Positions 51,975-61,394 are shown, counted from the stretch's first letter. The stretch is 64,000 nt of DNA from Bacillota bacterium (GCA_023444095.1 JAEZRP010000041.1:32126-96125), one strand, 5' to 3'. A program made the numbers and translations. Notes: a model not told the origin generated them from the letters alone.

Positions 51975-53006
51975 TTACCTGATCGCTTTTAGGATCGCTC
52001 CGCTCCACCGCGGCTTCACGCTATCATCCAGCACCTCGACTGCCTGAAAGCCTGCTTCCTGAAGAAGCAGTGTCTGCCGCTCGATGGTGAACGGGATGTC
52101 GATGTGGAACTCCCCCGCCTCCGGCGTGCGTCCGAGACGCTCGACGAAGATTTCGTACCTTTTCCTGTATTGTTTCTCGCACCACGCGTCGACGATGAAA
52201 TCGCTTTCGATGTATGCACCGCCCGCCGCAAGGGTGGAAAGCACCCTTCTGTAGATCGCGACCTTTTCGCTTTCCCAGAAGTGGTGCATGGTATTGCTCG
52301 AAATCACAAGGTCGAACGATTCCTTGGGATACGCCCAGTCGACGTACGACGCCTCGACGACAGCGATCTGCCCCGTGCGCTCCCTGTGATTTTCGATCAG
52401 GAGATCGAGCATTCCGCGCGAAAGATCCACGCACGTCACGTGCGCGTGCGGCGCCCTTTGCCAGATATAGTCGAGCTCAATCCCCGTGCCGCAGCCGATG
52501 TCGAGGATTCGGACGGCATCCCCCGTCTCCGGCACGCATGCCCCGAGTTTCGCGTAGGACGCGCCACCGCCGAACGAGAACATGTGCGCGTCGTAACCGT
52601 CCGCGCGCGCGTCGAAGAACGCGCCCATCCCTTCGGGTCTTGCGATGTCGTGGCTGTCCCAGTCCGGCCCCGGCAGGTGATCGGTGTGGTAGAGCCGCCA
52701 CTCCCCCGCGTGCTCGACAAACCCAAGGGTCTCGAGGGTTCTCTGCGCGGGCAGATTCGCGGACTCGATCCGCGCCGATACGACGTCCCTATCCAGTTTT
52801 TCAAACGCATGCCAGACGGCCGCCCTCGCCGCCTCCGTGCCGTATCCCTTCCGGCGAAAATCCTCGTCCACGCGGACGAAGATTGAGCCGTCCGATCCGA
52901 CGATCATCCGACCGACGCTTCCATTGTTCCGCCGTTTACATATCTCAAATTGTGCGCTTTGTGCATCCGGGATGAGCGCGAGCCGCCCGGTTTCAATCCG
53001 TTCCAT
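51975..53006 (-). CDS. GNAT acetyltransferase fused to a SAM methyltransferase
   Basis: 343 residues. Residues about 1-125 form a GNAT module (RIETGRLALIPDAQSAQFEI start, acetyl-CoA loop DEDFRRKGYGTEAARAA, TLETLGFVEHAGEWRLY end). Residues about 145-343 form a class I methyltransferase (motif I VRILDIGCGTGIELDYI, CVDLSRGMLDLL, FDLVISSNTMHHF, AGGAYIESDFI). The ATG at 53006 follows GGAGG. GNAT and methyltransferase domains usually act on separate substrates, so the fused protein may modify one molecule twice. It has a leader with an intrinsic terminator-like hairpin. Confidence 0.88.
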   Translation of the reverse strand: MERIETGRLALIPDAQSAQFEICKRRNNGSVGRMIVGSDGSIFVRVDEDFRRKGYGTEAARAAVWHAFEKLDRDVVSARIESANLPAQRTLETLGFVEHAGEWRLYHTDHLPGPDWDSHDIARPEGMGAFFDARADGYDAHMFSFGGGASYAKLGACVPETGDAVRILDIGCGTGIELDYIWQRAPHAHVTCVDLSRGMLDLLIENHRERTGQIAVVEASYVDWAYPKESFDLVISSNTMHHFWESEKVAIYRRVLSTLAAGGAYIESDFIVDAWCEKQYRKRYEIFVERLGRTPEAGEFHIDIPFTIERQTLLLQEAGFQAVEVLDDSVKPRWSGAILKAIR

Positions 53007-53018
53007 ATCCGTTTCCTC

Positions 53019-53052
53019 CAAAATACAAAATGCCCGGCGTTTGCTGCCGGGC
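53019..53052 (-). terminator. Terminator-like hairpin in the leader of the GNAT-methyltransferase gene
   Basis: Read leftwards: GCCCGGC (53046-53052) / GCCGGGC (53032-53038), seven-base loop, then ATTTTGTATTTT directly before GGAGG. It lies 12 bases upstream of the start codon and could terminate the upstream gene or act as an attenuator. The rest of 53053-53206 shows no recognised motif. Confidence 0.7.
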
Positions 53053-53206
53053 AGGATGACGCGCAAAGACAAGCCTTCTACAGCCCGTAGGGCCGCAAAG
53101 GCGAGAATGGCGAATCGATCCCGTCCCGACGACAAACCAAGCCCATCGAATTATGAGCCTCGATTCCCGTCAAAGATGGATCAATACCCCATCGGAACAC
53201 CTCATT

Positions 53207-54250
53207 TCAACTTGCTGATGCCATTATATCACGAAGGTTTCCGCGGATCAACCGCACGATTGGCCATCGCTTCTCCAAATTTCGAGCAAACGCGTCCCGC
53301 ACGTCCGCGCCGGCGAGCGATAGGATCAGATCCTGAATCTGCTTCTTCGTTCCCTCGATCAGATTGACGCCGACGAAGCGCCCCTTAACGCCTGAGGCCA
53401 GATTCATGTGAAACTCGTGCACGAGCCGGTCGATCAGAATCATCTTGCTTCGATACGTGCGCGCGGCGGGCCACTTATCGATGTAGGCGTTAAAGATGAC
53501 GGATGCCGAATTCGCGGGCATATTGTCCTCGCGGAAGCTGCGCATGTACTCCCTGAACTGGTACTTGCTGCCGCAAGGGCAGGCGAGGATTGCCGCGTCG
53601 CAAGGAAGAATTTGGCCGCAGCTGTGGCACTTCATCTTCCCGGAGAGCATCAGCGCGCGCTCTTCCCTTCCCTGCAGGCACCGCGCGTAAAGCGTGTAGC
53701 CGACTTCATCCGCGAGTTCCTCGTCCTCGAGCATTCGGGCATCGCTTTCGTAGAGCCTGATCAGCTTCTGACGGGACAGCTTGGGCGACCAGCGGAATTG
53801 ATTGAACCTGTCCCGGCCGACGAGTGCCGCGAGCGCCTCCCGCTCCTTCTTTTCCCGCTCCCTGCGGTTTTTCGCGCGCTCGGCCTGCTCCCTGATTTTT
53901 TGCGCGCTGTGCGCTGCGAGCTTTTCGCCGAAACCCTCCGTCCACCGCTTCTCGACGAGGGCAAGGAGCTCGTTCAGGGAATCCTCGTCCCGCACGGGAA
54001 TCCCTTCCGCGTGAAAGCATCCCTCCCGAATCGCGACGCAGCCGATCAGGTGCATGCCGTACTTTCCGAACCGGAACGTCCAGCCGTTCCCAGCTGTGTA
54101 CACGGCGGGATCGCAGTGGATCTGGTATTCGCGCGCGAGATGGTTGGCAAACCTCGCAAACAGGTCCATGACATCGGGCGAGAAATAGCCGGAAAGCTCG
54201 ACGATTCCCGGCCTTCTTTTTCGGTCCGGATAGAACTCCATCCAATCCAT
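53207..54250 (-). CDS. Unknown protein with a central zinc ribbon
   Basis: 347 residues. N-terminal alpha/beta region (MDWMEFYPDRKRRPGIVELS, AVYTAGNGWTFRFGKYGMHL), a highly charged coiled-coil stretch (QAERAKNRREREKKEREALA, about residues 120-145), then a zinc-ribbon pair (CHSCGQILPC and CPCGSKYQF, about 205-235) and a helical C-terminus. The ATG at 54250 has AGGAGG seven bases upstream. No family is recognised. It follows the terminator of the nucleoside ABC operon, so it is read separately. Confidence 0.65.
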   Translation of the reverse strand: MDWMEFYPDRKRRPGIVELSGYFSPDVMDLFARFANHLAREYQIHCDPAVYTAGNGWTFRFGKYGMHLIGCVAIREGCFHAEGIPVRDEDSLNELLALVEKRWTEGFGEKLAAHSAQKIREQAERAKNRREREKKEREALAALVGRDRFNQFRWSPKLSRQKLIRLYESDARMLEDEELADEVGYTLYARCLQGREERALMLSGKMKCHSCGQILPCDAAILACPCGSKYQFREYMRSFREDNMPANSASVIFNAYIDKWPAARTYRSKMILIDRLVHEFHMNLASGVKGRFVGVNLIEGTKKQIQDLILSLAGADVRDAFARNLEKRWPIVRLIRGNLRDIMASAS

Positions 54251-54269
54251 GCGGCACCTCCTGTCAATG

Positions 54270-54296
54270 AAAAAGCCCGCGATCGCAATCGCAGGC
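54270..54296 (-). terminator. Terminator of the BMP-type ABC operon
   Basis: Read leftwards: nine-bp stem (54288-54296 with 54275-54283, one G-T pair), four-base loop, then TTTTT (complement of 54270-54274). Confidence 0.87.
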
Positions 54297-54303
54297 ATAT
54301 TCC

Positions 54304-55284
54304 TTACCGCTCCTCGCGGAAATACGCGAGACCCAGGCTCGCCGGGGGCTGGTTCTCGCGCTTCTTGCGCAGGCTCGTCAGGATGAGAACCAGGATCGTC
54401 ACCACGTAGGGCAGCATCTTGAAGATCTCCTGCGTCGCACGGTTGAGGCCCGCGATGTAGAGATACAGGATGTACAGTCCGCCGAAGAGCACCGAACCCC
54501 AGATGGCGTGCTTCGGGTTCCAGCGCGCGAAGATGACCAGCGCGATGGCGAGCCAACCGCGATCGCCGAAGCCGTTGTTCGTCCACGTGCCCCCCGAGTA
54601 CTCCATCACGAAGTAGAGCCCACCCAGTCCGCAGACGGCTCCGCCGACGCAGGTAGCGATGTACTTGTACTTTGTGACGTTGATGCCGGCGGCATCCGCC
54701 GTCGCGGGGCTCTCGCCCACCGCGCGCAGGTTGAGGCCCTTGCGCGTCTTCATGATGTACCAGGCGAGTACGAGGGAAATGACGATGGAAAAATACGTCA
54801 GAAAGCCGTAGGAGAAAAGGATCGGGCCCACAACCGGGATGTCCTTCAGGAAGGGAATCTTCGCGGTGAACGCGCTCGCTGTCTTCGCGACTGAAATCTG
54901 GCCCACGCCGCCCGCGAGCTGGGAGAGCGAGCCGCCGAAGAAGTTACCGATGCCGACACCGAAGGTCGTGAGCGCGAGGCCCGTCACGTTCTGGTTCGCG
55001 CGCAGCGAGATGGTGAGGATCGAATAGATCAACCCACCGAGCGCCGCGAACAGGAGCGCGCAGGTGATTGAGATGAGAAGTCCCACGAAGGGAATGGGCG
55101 TTTTCACGTACCGCTCGTACAAAAATGCGCTCACGAGCCCAGCGATACCGCCCATGTACATCATGCCCGGCACGCCGAGATTCAGGTTTCCCGACTTCTC
55201 CGTCAGGATCTCGCCATTCGCGCCGAAAAGGATGCAAATGCCCTGCGCGATAGCCTTTTGGATGAAAATGACGATCGTGCTCAT
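54304..55284 (-). CDS. BMP-type ABC transporter permease (second)
   Basis: 326 residues, about eight to nine helices, branched-chain amino acid/ribose permease superfamily, NupQ-like partner of the first permease. Markers: GANGEILTEKSGNLNLGVPG near the start, ANQNVTGLALTTFGVGIGNF, and the cytoplasmic coupling motif LNLRAVGESPATADAAGIN. ATG at 55284 has GGGGAGG upstream and overlaps the first permease by 4 nt (ATGA). Transport substrate by family: purine or pyrimidine nucleosides. Confidence 0.93.
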   Translation of the reverse strand: MSTIVIFIQKAIAQGICILFGANGEILTEKSGNLNLGVPGMMYMGGIAGLVSAFLYERYVKTPIPFVGLLISITCALLFAALGGLIYSILTISLRANQNVTGLALTTFGVGIGNFFGGSLSQLAGGVGQISVAKTASAFTAKIPFLKDIPVVGPILFSYGFLTYFSIVISLVLAWYIMKTRKGLNLRAVGESPATADAAGINVTKYKYIATCVGGAVCGLGGLYFVMEYSGGTWTNNGFGDRGWLAIALVIFARWNPKHAIWGSVLFGGLYILYLYIAGLNRATQEIFKMLPYVVTILVLILTSLRKKRENQPPASLGLAYFREER

Positions 55285-56390
55285 CGCGTCGCCTCCCCGC
55301 GCCGAACGCGAAGGTTCAGCTTGAAATTGATGAAGAACTCGCAGCCCAGGATGAAGAACAGGATGATGCCGGTGATGATGTCCGAAGCGTTCTCGTTGAG
55401 GTTGAACTGCGTCGCGATCTGGCTCGCGCCCTTCTCCATGAAGACGAGGAAGAACGCGACGATCATCATCATGAATGTGTTGAACTTCGAGAGCCACGCG
55501 ACGACGATGGCCGTAAACCCGCGCCCGCCCGCTGTGCTGGTCGAAATGGTGTGGGACGAACCGCTCACGAGCAGGAAGCCCGCGATGCCGCAGATCGCGC
55601 CGGAGAGCGCCATCGTGCGCATGACGACCTTTTTCACGTTGATGCCCGCGTAGCGCGCGGTGTTCTCGCTCTCACCCACCACGGCGATCTCGTAGCCGTG
55701 CTTGGAGTAGCGAAGGTACACGAACATCAGGACCGCGATCGTCATGACGATCACCACGTTGATCGTATACTGCTGTCCCAGAACGGCGGGGAACCAGCCG
55801 CTCCGGGTGGCCATATTGATGAGGCCGACGGAATTCGAGCCCTTGGGATTTTCCCAGTAGACGATGGAGAATGTCACGAGCTGCATCGCCACATAGTTGA
55901 GCATCAGGGTAAAAAGCGACTCGTTCGTGTTCCAGACTGCCTTAAAGACCGCCGGGATGAGCCCCCAGACCATGCCCGCGACGACCGACGCCACGATCAT
56001 TGTGACAAACAGGAGCCAGGTGGGCATGGAGCCCATGTAGATCATGACGGCCGCGGTCGCGAGGCCGCCGACGAGTACCTGTCCCTCCGCGCCGATGTTC
56101 CAGAACCGCATCTTAAACGCCGGGGCAAGCGCGACCGAGATGCAAAGGAGGGTCATCGTATCGCGAACGGTTACCCAGCTTCTCTTGGTCGTCCCGATCG
56201 CTCCCGCGATGATCCCCTTGTAGACCTCGATGGGGTTCATGTTCGTAAGCGCGTAGATGACGACGGCGCAGGCGCACAGGGAGAGGACGAGCGCGAAAAT
56301 CCGGACGAGCCACGCCCTCCACCATGCGATCTCGTCGCGCCTGGAAATCTGAAAGAGCGGCTCGCGCGCCGCACGCATTTCACCGATCAC
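55281..56390 (-). CDS. BMP-type ABC transporter permease (first)
   Basis: 369 residues with about ten helices, NupP-like. Markers: TMTLLCISVALAPAFKMRFW + NIGAEGQ, VPA-type WGLIPAVFKAVWNTNESLFT, and the coupling loop YEIAVVGESENTARYAGINV. The start is GTG at 56390: AGGAGG seven bases upstream and a 4-nt GTGA overlap with the ATPase stop. Works with the second permease and the ATPase. Confidence 0.93.
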   Translation of the reverse strand: MIGEMRAAREPLFQISRRDEIAWWRAWLVRIFALVLSLCACAVVIYALTNMNPIEVYKGIIAGAIGTTKRSWVTVRDTMTLLCISVALAPAFKMRFWNIGAEGQVLVGGLATAAVMIYMGSMPTWLLFVTMIVASVVAGMVWGLIPAVFKAVWNTNESLFTLMLNYVAMQLVTFSIVYWENPKGSNSVGLINMATRSGWFPAVLGQQYTINVVIVMTIAVLMFVYLRYSKHGYEIAVVGESENTARYAGINVKKVVMRTMALSGAICGIAGFLLVSGSSHTISTSTAGGRGFTAIVVAWLSKFNTFMMMIVAFFLVFMEKGASQIATQFNLNENASDIITGIILFFILGCEFFINFKLNLRVRRGEATR

Positions 56391-57916
56391 GCGCCAGCCT
56401 CCTCGCTCGCCGTCATAAGCATGCCGACTTCCTCCTTGGTCGCCTTGTATCCGTTGACGATGCCCGTGATCCGCCCACCGCAGAGAACGAGAATCTTGTC
56501 GCACAACTCGAGGAGCACGTCGAGATCCTCCCCCACGCACACGACCGCAACCCCGTTTTTCTTCTGCTCGTTGAGGAGGCGGTAGATGGTGTAGGACGAG
56601 TTGATGTCGAGGCCGCGCACCGGATAGGCGACCATGAGCACCGTCGGGTTGAGCGCGATCTCGCGGCCCACGAGAACCTTCTGAACGTTCCCGCCCGAGA
56701 GCTTGCGGACGGGTGTGTGAACGCCTGGGGTATTGACTTCGAGCTGGCGGACGATGTCCTCCGCGAGGTTCTTGGGTCGCTTGCGGTCCGCCCAGAAGAG
56801 ACCGTTGTCGCGGTAGGACCGAAGCATCATGTTGTCGGTCATGCTCATGGAACCGACGAGCCCCATGCCGAGCCTGTCCTCCGGAACGAAGGAGAGCCGG
56901 ATGCCGAGCTTTCCGATCTCGGCGGGGTCCATGTTCGAGATAAGCTTTTCGCCGCCCTCGGGGGGATAGTATTTCACACCGCCCTCACGGATCGGCTGGA
57001 GGCCCGCGATGGCCTCGAGGAGCTCGCGCTGGCCGCTGCCCGCGACGCCCGCGATGCCGAGGATTTCCCCGCCGTAGGCCTTGAATGTGGCGTTCGAGAG
57101 CGTGCGCACGCCATCGTGATCGACAACCGTCAGCCCTTCGACCGCGAGGCGAAGCACGCGGTCCTTCGGTTCGGGCCGCTCGATGTCGAGATTCACCTTC
57201 TTTCCGACCATGAGCTCGGTGAGAGAGGAAACCGTGGCGGTCCTCGTCTCCACTGCGCCGACGTCCCGCCCCTTGCGCATAACGAACACGCGGTCGGAAA
57301 TCTCAAGAACCTCGTTCAGCTTGTGTGTGATGATGATGATCGCGCGATCGTCGTCGCGCATGGAGCGCAGGATGTCGAACAGCCGCTGCGTTTCCTGCGG
57401 AGTGAGGACGGCCGTGGGCTCGTCCAGGATCAGGATGTCCGCGCCGCGATAGAGGACCTTCACAATCTCGACGGTCTGCTTCTGGGAGACCGACATGTCG
57501 TAGATCTTCATCGACGGGTCTAGCTCGAAGCCGTACCGGGCGGTCAGCGCGTTGATCTTTTCATAGACCGCCTTCATATTGAGGCCATGGGAGCCCGGCA
57601 GCCCCAGAACAATGTTTTCGGCGGCAGTCAGAACGTCCACAAGCTTGAAGTGCTGGTGCACCATACCGATGCCGAGCTGGTAGGCGTCGCGGGGCGAACG
57701 GATGGTGACCTCGCGCCCGTTAACGGATATCCTGCCCTCGTCGGGGAAGTAGATGCCGGAGATCATGTTCATAAGCGTGGTCTTGCCGGAACCGTTTTCG
57801 CCGAGGATCGCGAGGATTTCGCCGCGCTTCACGGTCAGATTGACCTGATCGTTCGCGACGACCTTCCCGAACCTCTTGGTGATGTTTGAAAGCTCGATGG
57901 CCGCTTTTTCCCGCAA
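56387..57916 (-). CDS. BMP-type ABC transporter ATPase (double ABC)
   Basis: About 509 residues with two ABC domains in one chain, NupO/RbsA-like. First domain: Walker A GENGSGKTT, Q-loop region GIGMVHQHFKLVDVLT, a degenerate signature MSVSQKQTVEIVKVL, Walker B DILILDEPTAVLTP and an ordinary H-loop ITHKLNEV. Second domain: Walker-A-like GVAGSGQRELL with a lost Lys-Thr, signature LSGGNVQKV, and PVRGLD in place of a normal D-loop glutamate. This asymmetry is the normal one for the subfamily. The TTG at 57916 follows GGAGGG by seven bases. Confidence 0.94.
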   Translation of the reverse strand: MREKAAIELSNITKRFGKVVANDQVNLTVKRGEILAILGENGSGKTTLMNMISGIYFPDEGRISVNGREVTIRSPRDAYQLGIGMVHQHFKLVDVLTAAENIVLGLPGSHGLNMKAVYEKINALTARYGFELDPSMKIYDMSVSQKQTVEIVKVLYRGADILILDEPTAVLTPQETQRLFDILRSMRDDDRAIIIITHKLNEVLEISDRVFVMRKGRDVGAVETRTATVSSLTELMVGKKVNLDIERPEPKDRVLRLAVEGLTVVDHDGVRTLSNATFKAYGGEILGIAGVAGSGQRELLEAIAGLQPIREGGVKYYPPEGGEKLISNMDPAEIGKLGIRLSFVPEDRLGMGLVGSMSMTDNMMLRSYRDNGLFWADRKRPKNLAEDIVRQLEVNTPGVHTPVRKLSGGNVQKVLVGREIALNPTVLMVAYPVRGLDINSSYTIYRLLNEQKKNGVAVVCVGEDLDVLLELCDKILVLCGGRITGIVNGYKATKEEVGMLMTASEEAGA

Positions 57917-58047
57917 CGGATATCCCTCCAAGCAAATCGATAGCCTATTGTAACATTCGCGCGTTTACGGCGCGTTAGGCGGATGTGAATTAATGAATAT
58001 CCGCACAGAAAATGACAAAAATGTTCGTCATTTGGAACCGACGACGG

Positions 58048-58089
58048 AAAAGAAGAAACCGCGGAACGCCTTTTCAGATGTTCCGCGGT
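58048..58089 (-). terminator. Strong terminator between bmp and ATPase
   Basis: Read leftwards: a ten-bp perfect stem (58080-58089 with 58058-58067, ACCGCGGAAC / GTTCCGCGGT), 12-base loop, T-rich tail (complement of 58048-58057). It probably keeps the binding protein in excess over the membrane parts of the transporter. Confidence 0.88.
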
Positions 58090-58105
58090 CCTGATGAGCG
58101 GTCTC

Positions 58106-59293
58106 TTAGTTGCTGGTGAGGTCCGTCACGCCGTCGATGATGAGGTCGAAGGAGGGCGCGGACGCGAGCGTGGACTCGTGGAAGGAACCGTCGGACACGT
58201 AGGCTTCGTACTTCGCGTAGTCGCCGCCCGCGGCGATCAGATCCTCGATGGAGGAGCCGCCCACGGTGAAGGTGGAGGTGGCGAACACTTGCAGGGTGCC
58301 GTCCTTGATGGCTGCCTCGACCTCGGCGACCTTCTCGGCGGTGCCTTCGGCGACGGCTGCTTCGTTGAGTTCGGTGATGGAGACCGCGCCGTCAACATAG
58401 CCCTGGCACCAGTCGGTCGCGATGGCTTCGCCACTGACGACGCACTGAGTGGCGTAGGTGTAGTAGGGGCCCCAGCTGATGGCGGCGGAAGTGAGCGCCG
58501 TGGTGGGCGCGGTGGCAATCATGGAGACGTTGTAGCCAACGATCGGAACGCCAGCTGCTTCGCAGGCGGTGGCGGCGCCGGTGGTATCGGCGTGCTGGGA
58601 GATCAGGATGCAGCCGTCGGCGATCAGGGCCTCGGCGGCTTCCTTCTCAAGATCGAAGCTCGCCCAGGAGTTGGTGTAGGTCACTTCCATGGTGGCGGTG
58701 GGGCAAACCGAGCGCGCGCCGAGGAAGAAGGAAGTGAAGCCGGAGATGACTTCCGCGTAGGGATAGGCGCCGACGTAGCCGATCTTGGCGGTCTCGGCGG
58801 TGATCTTGCCGTCCGCGATCATCTGGTTGAGCTTCATGCCGGCCACGACGCCCGAGACGAAGCGGGACTCGTACACGGCGGTGAAGGCGTTGTGCATGTT
58901 CGCGAGACCCGACATGGCGGCCTGATAGCCGGTGGTGTGGCAGAACTCCACGTCCGGATACTCGGTGGCAGCCATGATCATGTAGGATTCAAAGTTGAAA
59001 GAGTTGCCGAAGATGATGTCGCAGCCCTGATCGGCGAGATCGACCGCGGCGTCGTAGCAGGTCTCGTCCTCGGGGATGTTCCACTTGATAATGATCTGAT
59101 CATCTGTGAGGCCGAGCGCTTCCTGCATGGCCTTCGCGCCCTCATAGTGCGCGGCGGTGTATCCCTCGTTCTCGTCGCCCACGAAGATGAAACCGACCTT
59201 GACATCGGTCGCGGCGACGCCCTCCGCAAACGCGGACAGAGACATCGTCATGATCAGGGTAAGAACCACAAGAAGACCCAAGAGCTTCCTCAT
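58106..59293 (-). CDS. BMP-family nucleoside-binding protein
   Basis: 395 residues, periplasmic-binding-protein fold of the PnrA/BmpA type. Signal peptide (KLLGLLVVLTLIMTMSLSAF to AEG). Markers: VGFIFVGDENEGYTAAHYEG, CDIIFGNSFNFESYM, ETAKIGYVGAYPYAEVISG, VTYTNSWASFDLEKEAAEAL. It is cut by a type I site (SAFAEG) with no lipobox Cys, whereas most monoderm BMP proteins are lipoproteins. ATG 59293 follows GGGAGGT. First gene of the transporter operon, in which the ATPase and permeases follow after a terminator. Confidence 0.92.
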   Translation of the reverse strand: MRKLLGLLVVLTLIMTMSLSAFAEGVAATDVKVGFIFVGDENEGYTAAHYEGAKAMQEALGLTDDQIIIKWNIPEDETCYDAAVDLADQGCDIIFGNSFNFESYMIMAATEYPDVEFCHTTGYQAAMSGLANMHNAFTAVYESRFVSGVVAGMKLNQMIADGKITAETAKIGYVGAYPYAEVISGFTSFFLGARSVCPTATMEVTYTNSWASFDLEKEAAEALIADGCILISQHADTTGAATACEAAGVPIVGYNVSMIATAPTTALTSAAISWGPYYTYATQCVVSGEAIATDWCQGYVDGAVSITELNEAAVAEGTAEKVAEVEAAIKDGTLQVFATSTFTVGGSSIEDLIAAGGDYAKYEAYVSDGSFHESTLASAPSFDLIIDGVTDLTSN

Positions 59294-59331
59294 AGACCAG
59301 ACCTCCCATGTGAATGAATGAGTTCGAGAGC

Positions 59332-59360
59332 ATCTTACACGATTATCTGGCGTTTGTAAA
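59332..59360 (-). promoter_or_regulatory. Promoter of the BMP operon
   Basis: Read leftwards: TTTACA (complement of 59355-59360), 17-base spacer, TAAGAT (complement of 59332-59337). Confidence 0.7.
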
Positions 59361-59426
59361 GTCATTTACGCGCTTGAATACGTTAAAAATACGAACATTT
59401 ATCATGCGACAGATGCGATCATTCGC

Positions 59427-60539
59427 TCATTTCGCGAGCGCCATTCCGATTTTAAGGGTAGAAAACAGGCGGCGTGCCGCACCCGCGAGCAGTTCCTCGG
59501 CGTTTCCAATCGCGTATTCCAGCGTGCGCGGGCCGTCCGTGATCGGCTCGAAGGAGGTCATGCCCATGTCATAGAACGCCTCCGCGCCTTCCCCGAAGCC
59601 GCCCGCGACGGCGATGACGGGGATGCCGCGCGCGAGGCAGCGCCTCGCGATCCCGGCGGGCACCTTTCCATAGCGCACCGACTGGCCGTCGAGCCTCCCC
59701 TCCCCCGTCACCACGAGGTCGACGTCCTCGAGAAGGGAATCGAATCTGACCGCGTCGAGAACCGCGTCGATGCCCCGCTTCATCGTTCCGCCCAGAACGG
59801 CCGCGAGCGCGTAGCCCACGCCGCCCGCCGCGCCCGCGCCGGGAAACTCGCCCCGGTTCCCGAGAACGGCCGCATAATTCTCCATGCCGCGCTCGAGACG
59901 CGCGAGCGTCTCCTCATCCGCGCCCTTCTGCGGGCCGTAGACGCACGTCGCGCCGGTGGGACCGAGAAGCGGATTTGTCACGTCGCAGATGACTGTGACG
60001 TCGAGCTTTGGGAGGGCGGAGAGATCGACTGACGCGACCTTTTCCAGATCGCCGCCGCAGCCCGGAAGATCGTTTCCCACCGCGTCGAAAAAAAGACCGC
60101 CGAGCGCCGCAAGCATGCCCATGCCGCCGTCGTTGGTGGCGCTTCCGCCGATCGCAACGACAAATCGCCGTGCGCCGCGCTTGAGAGCGTCCGCGATCAT
60201 CTCCCCCGTGCCGCGCGAAGTAGCCCGGACGGGATCGAGGGGATTGGCAAGCGTAATGCCGGAGGCGCGCGCCATCTCGACGACCGCCGTCTCTCCACCG
60301 TCGATGAGCCCATAGCGCGCGCGGACGGGATTCCCGAGCGGGCCGGTTGCGGTCAGGTCGATAGATTCCCCGTTGGCCGCGTCGACGATCGCCTCCAACG
60401 TGCCCTCTCCCCCATCCGCGACGGACAGGCACACCGTTTCGCAGCCAAGGACGGCTTCCGCGGCGTCCGCGAGGATGCGCGCGGCCCGTGCCGACGTGAG
60501 AGAGCCCTTGAACGAGTCCGGGGCGAGGAGTATTTTCAT
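59427..60539 (-). CDS. Glycerate kinase (GarK/GlxK class II type)
   Basis: Phosphorylates D-glycerate, linking glyoxylate and serine breakdown to glycolysis; 370 residues. Opening MKILLAPDSFKGSLTSARAA is diagnostic, then SVADGGEGTLEAIVDA, VVAIGGSATNDGGMGMLAAL and VVTGEGRLDGQSVRYGKVP. Its ATG overlaps the stop of the upstream Cof-type HAD gene by 4 nt (ATGA). The 132 bases after it hold the BMP promoter only. Confidence 0.95.
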   Translation of the reverse strand: MKILLAPDSFKGSLTSARAARILADAAEAVLGCETVCLSVADGGEGTLEAIVDAANGESIDLTATGPLGNPVRARYGLIDGGETAVVEMARASGITLANPLDPVRATSRGTGEMIADALKRGARRFVVAIGGSATNDGGMGMLAALGGLFFDAVGNDLPGCGGDLEKVASVDLSALPKLDVTVICDVTNPLLGPTGATCVYGPQKGADEETLARLERGMENYAAVLGNRGEFPGAGAAGGVGYALAAVLGGTMKRGIDAVLDAVRFDSLLEDVDLVVTGEGRLDGQSVRYGKVPAGIARRCLARGIPVIAVAGGFGEGAEAFYDMGMTSFEPITDGPRTLEYAIGNAEELLAGAARRLFSTLKIGMALAK

Positions 60540-61321
60540 GGGATCGGCCCTCGATTCTCTTCGATCTCGGAGATGATACGCGCGATGGCGTGTTCCGTGC
60601 AATGAACGGTGATCCGGTCAGCCGCCGCCTTTGCCTCTGGCTCGGCATTTTCGACCGCGTAGCCGATGTCGGCCATCCGGATGAGGGAGACGTCGTTCTC
60701 GTAGTCCCCCGCGCCGACCGTGCGCCGGATGGACGGGTCGTGTTCCTTAATGTAGCGGAGGCATTCGCCCTTGCCGCTGCCGGGCGCGTGCAGCTCGAGC
60801 CCGAAGCGGTAGCTGCGGTTGACGGCGAATACACCCGGGTATCGCTCGCGGATATATTCGCGCAGCCAGAGCGTGTCCTCGACGCTCTGATGGAGGAGCA
60901 CCTTGAACCATGGCTTCGCGATCTTTCCAAATCTGTCCGACGGAAGCGCGCCTTCCGCCTTATCCCACTCGTTACCCTGTCCGAACGAGTCGCAAAGGTA
61001 CATTCTTTCCGTTTGAGGAATGCGGGCAAGCGCGTCGAGGATTTCGAGGGTCCCTTCCGGCATGGTGAATACGGCGCGCTTCTCATACGTTTCCGGGTCG
61101 CAGATCATCGTGCCGTTCGCGGCGATGATCGGTGCGTTCGCCTGGAATTGGGTGAACCTTCCGAAAAATTCAGGTGAACGCCCGCTCGCGAACGTGAAGC
61201 GGCCTCCATTTTCCTGAAAATAGCGGACGGCATCGCAGTTTTCCCGGGAAACCTCCGGGCCGGGCATGGCGAACGTGCCGTCGAAATCCGTGCATAAGAG
61301 TATTCCGTCAAACTTGCTCAT
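60536..61321 (-). CDS. Cof-type HAD phosphatase
   Basis: 261 residues, HAD subfamily IIB. Motif I is LLCTDFDGTFAMPGP, motif II FASGRSPEF, the Lys is in GKGECLRYI and motif IV is VGAGDYENDVSLIRMAD. It acts on sugar or nucleotide phosphates in other members. It shares an operon with glycerate kinase, so a phosphoglycolate/phosphoglycerate link is possible but unproven. The divergent promoter region 61322-61453 serves the SDR gene to its right. Confidence 0.9.
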   Translation of the reverse strand: MSKFDGILLCTDFDGTFAMPGPEVSRENCDAVRYFQENGGRFTFASGRSPEFFGRFTQFQANAPIIAANGTMICDPETYEKRAVFTMPEGTLEILDALARIPQTERMYLCDSFGQGNEWDKAEGALPSDRFGKIAKPWFKVLLHQSVEDTLWLREYIRERYPGVFAVNRSYRFGLELHAPGSGKGECLRYIKEHDPSIRRTVGAGDYENDVSLIRMADIGYAVENAEPEAKAAADRITVHCTEHAIARIISEIEENRGPIP

Positions 61322-61394
61322 TTTCGTCCTCCGTATGAGTTGATCATAGCGCCGGGAAACGCGCGTGTCAACGGGCCGAATGGTAATAATTGCG

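Noticed and set aside
51975..53006. Frameshift-joined GNAT and methyltransferase
   Set aside because: One continuous frame with a single ribosome site covers both, so a fusion is more likely than an error.
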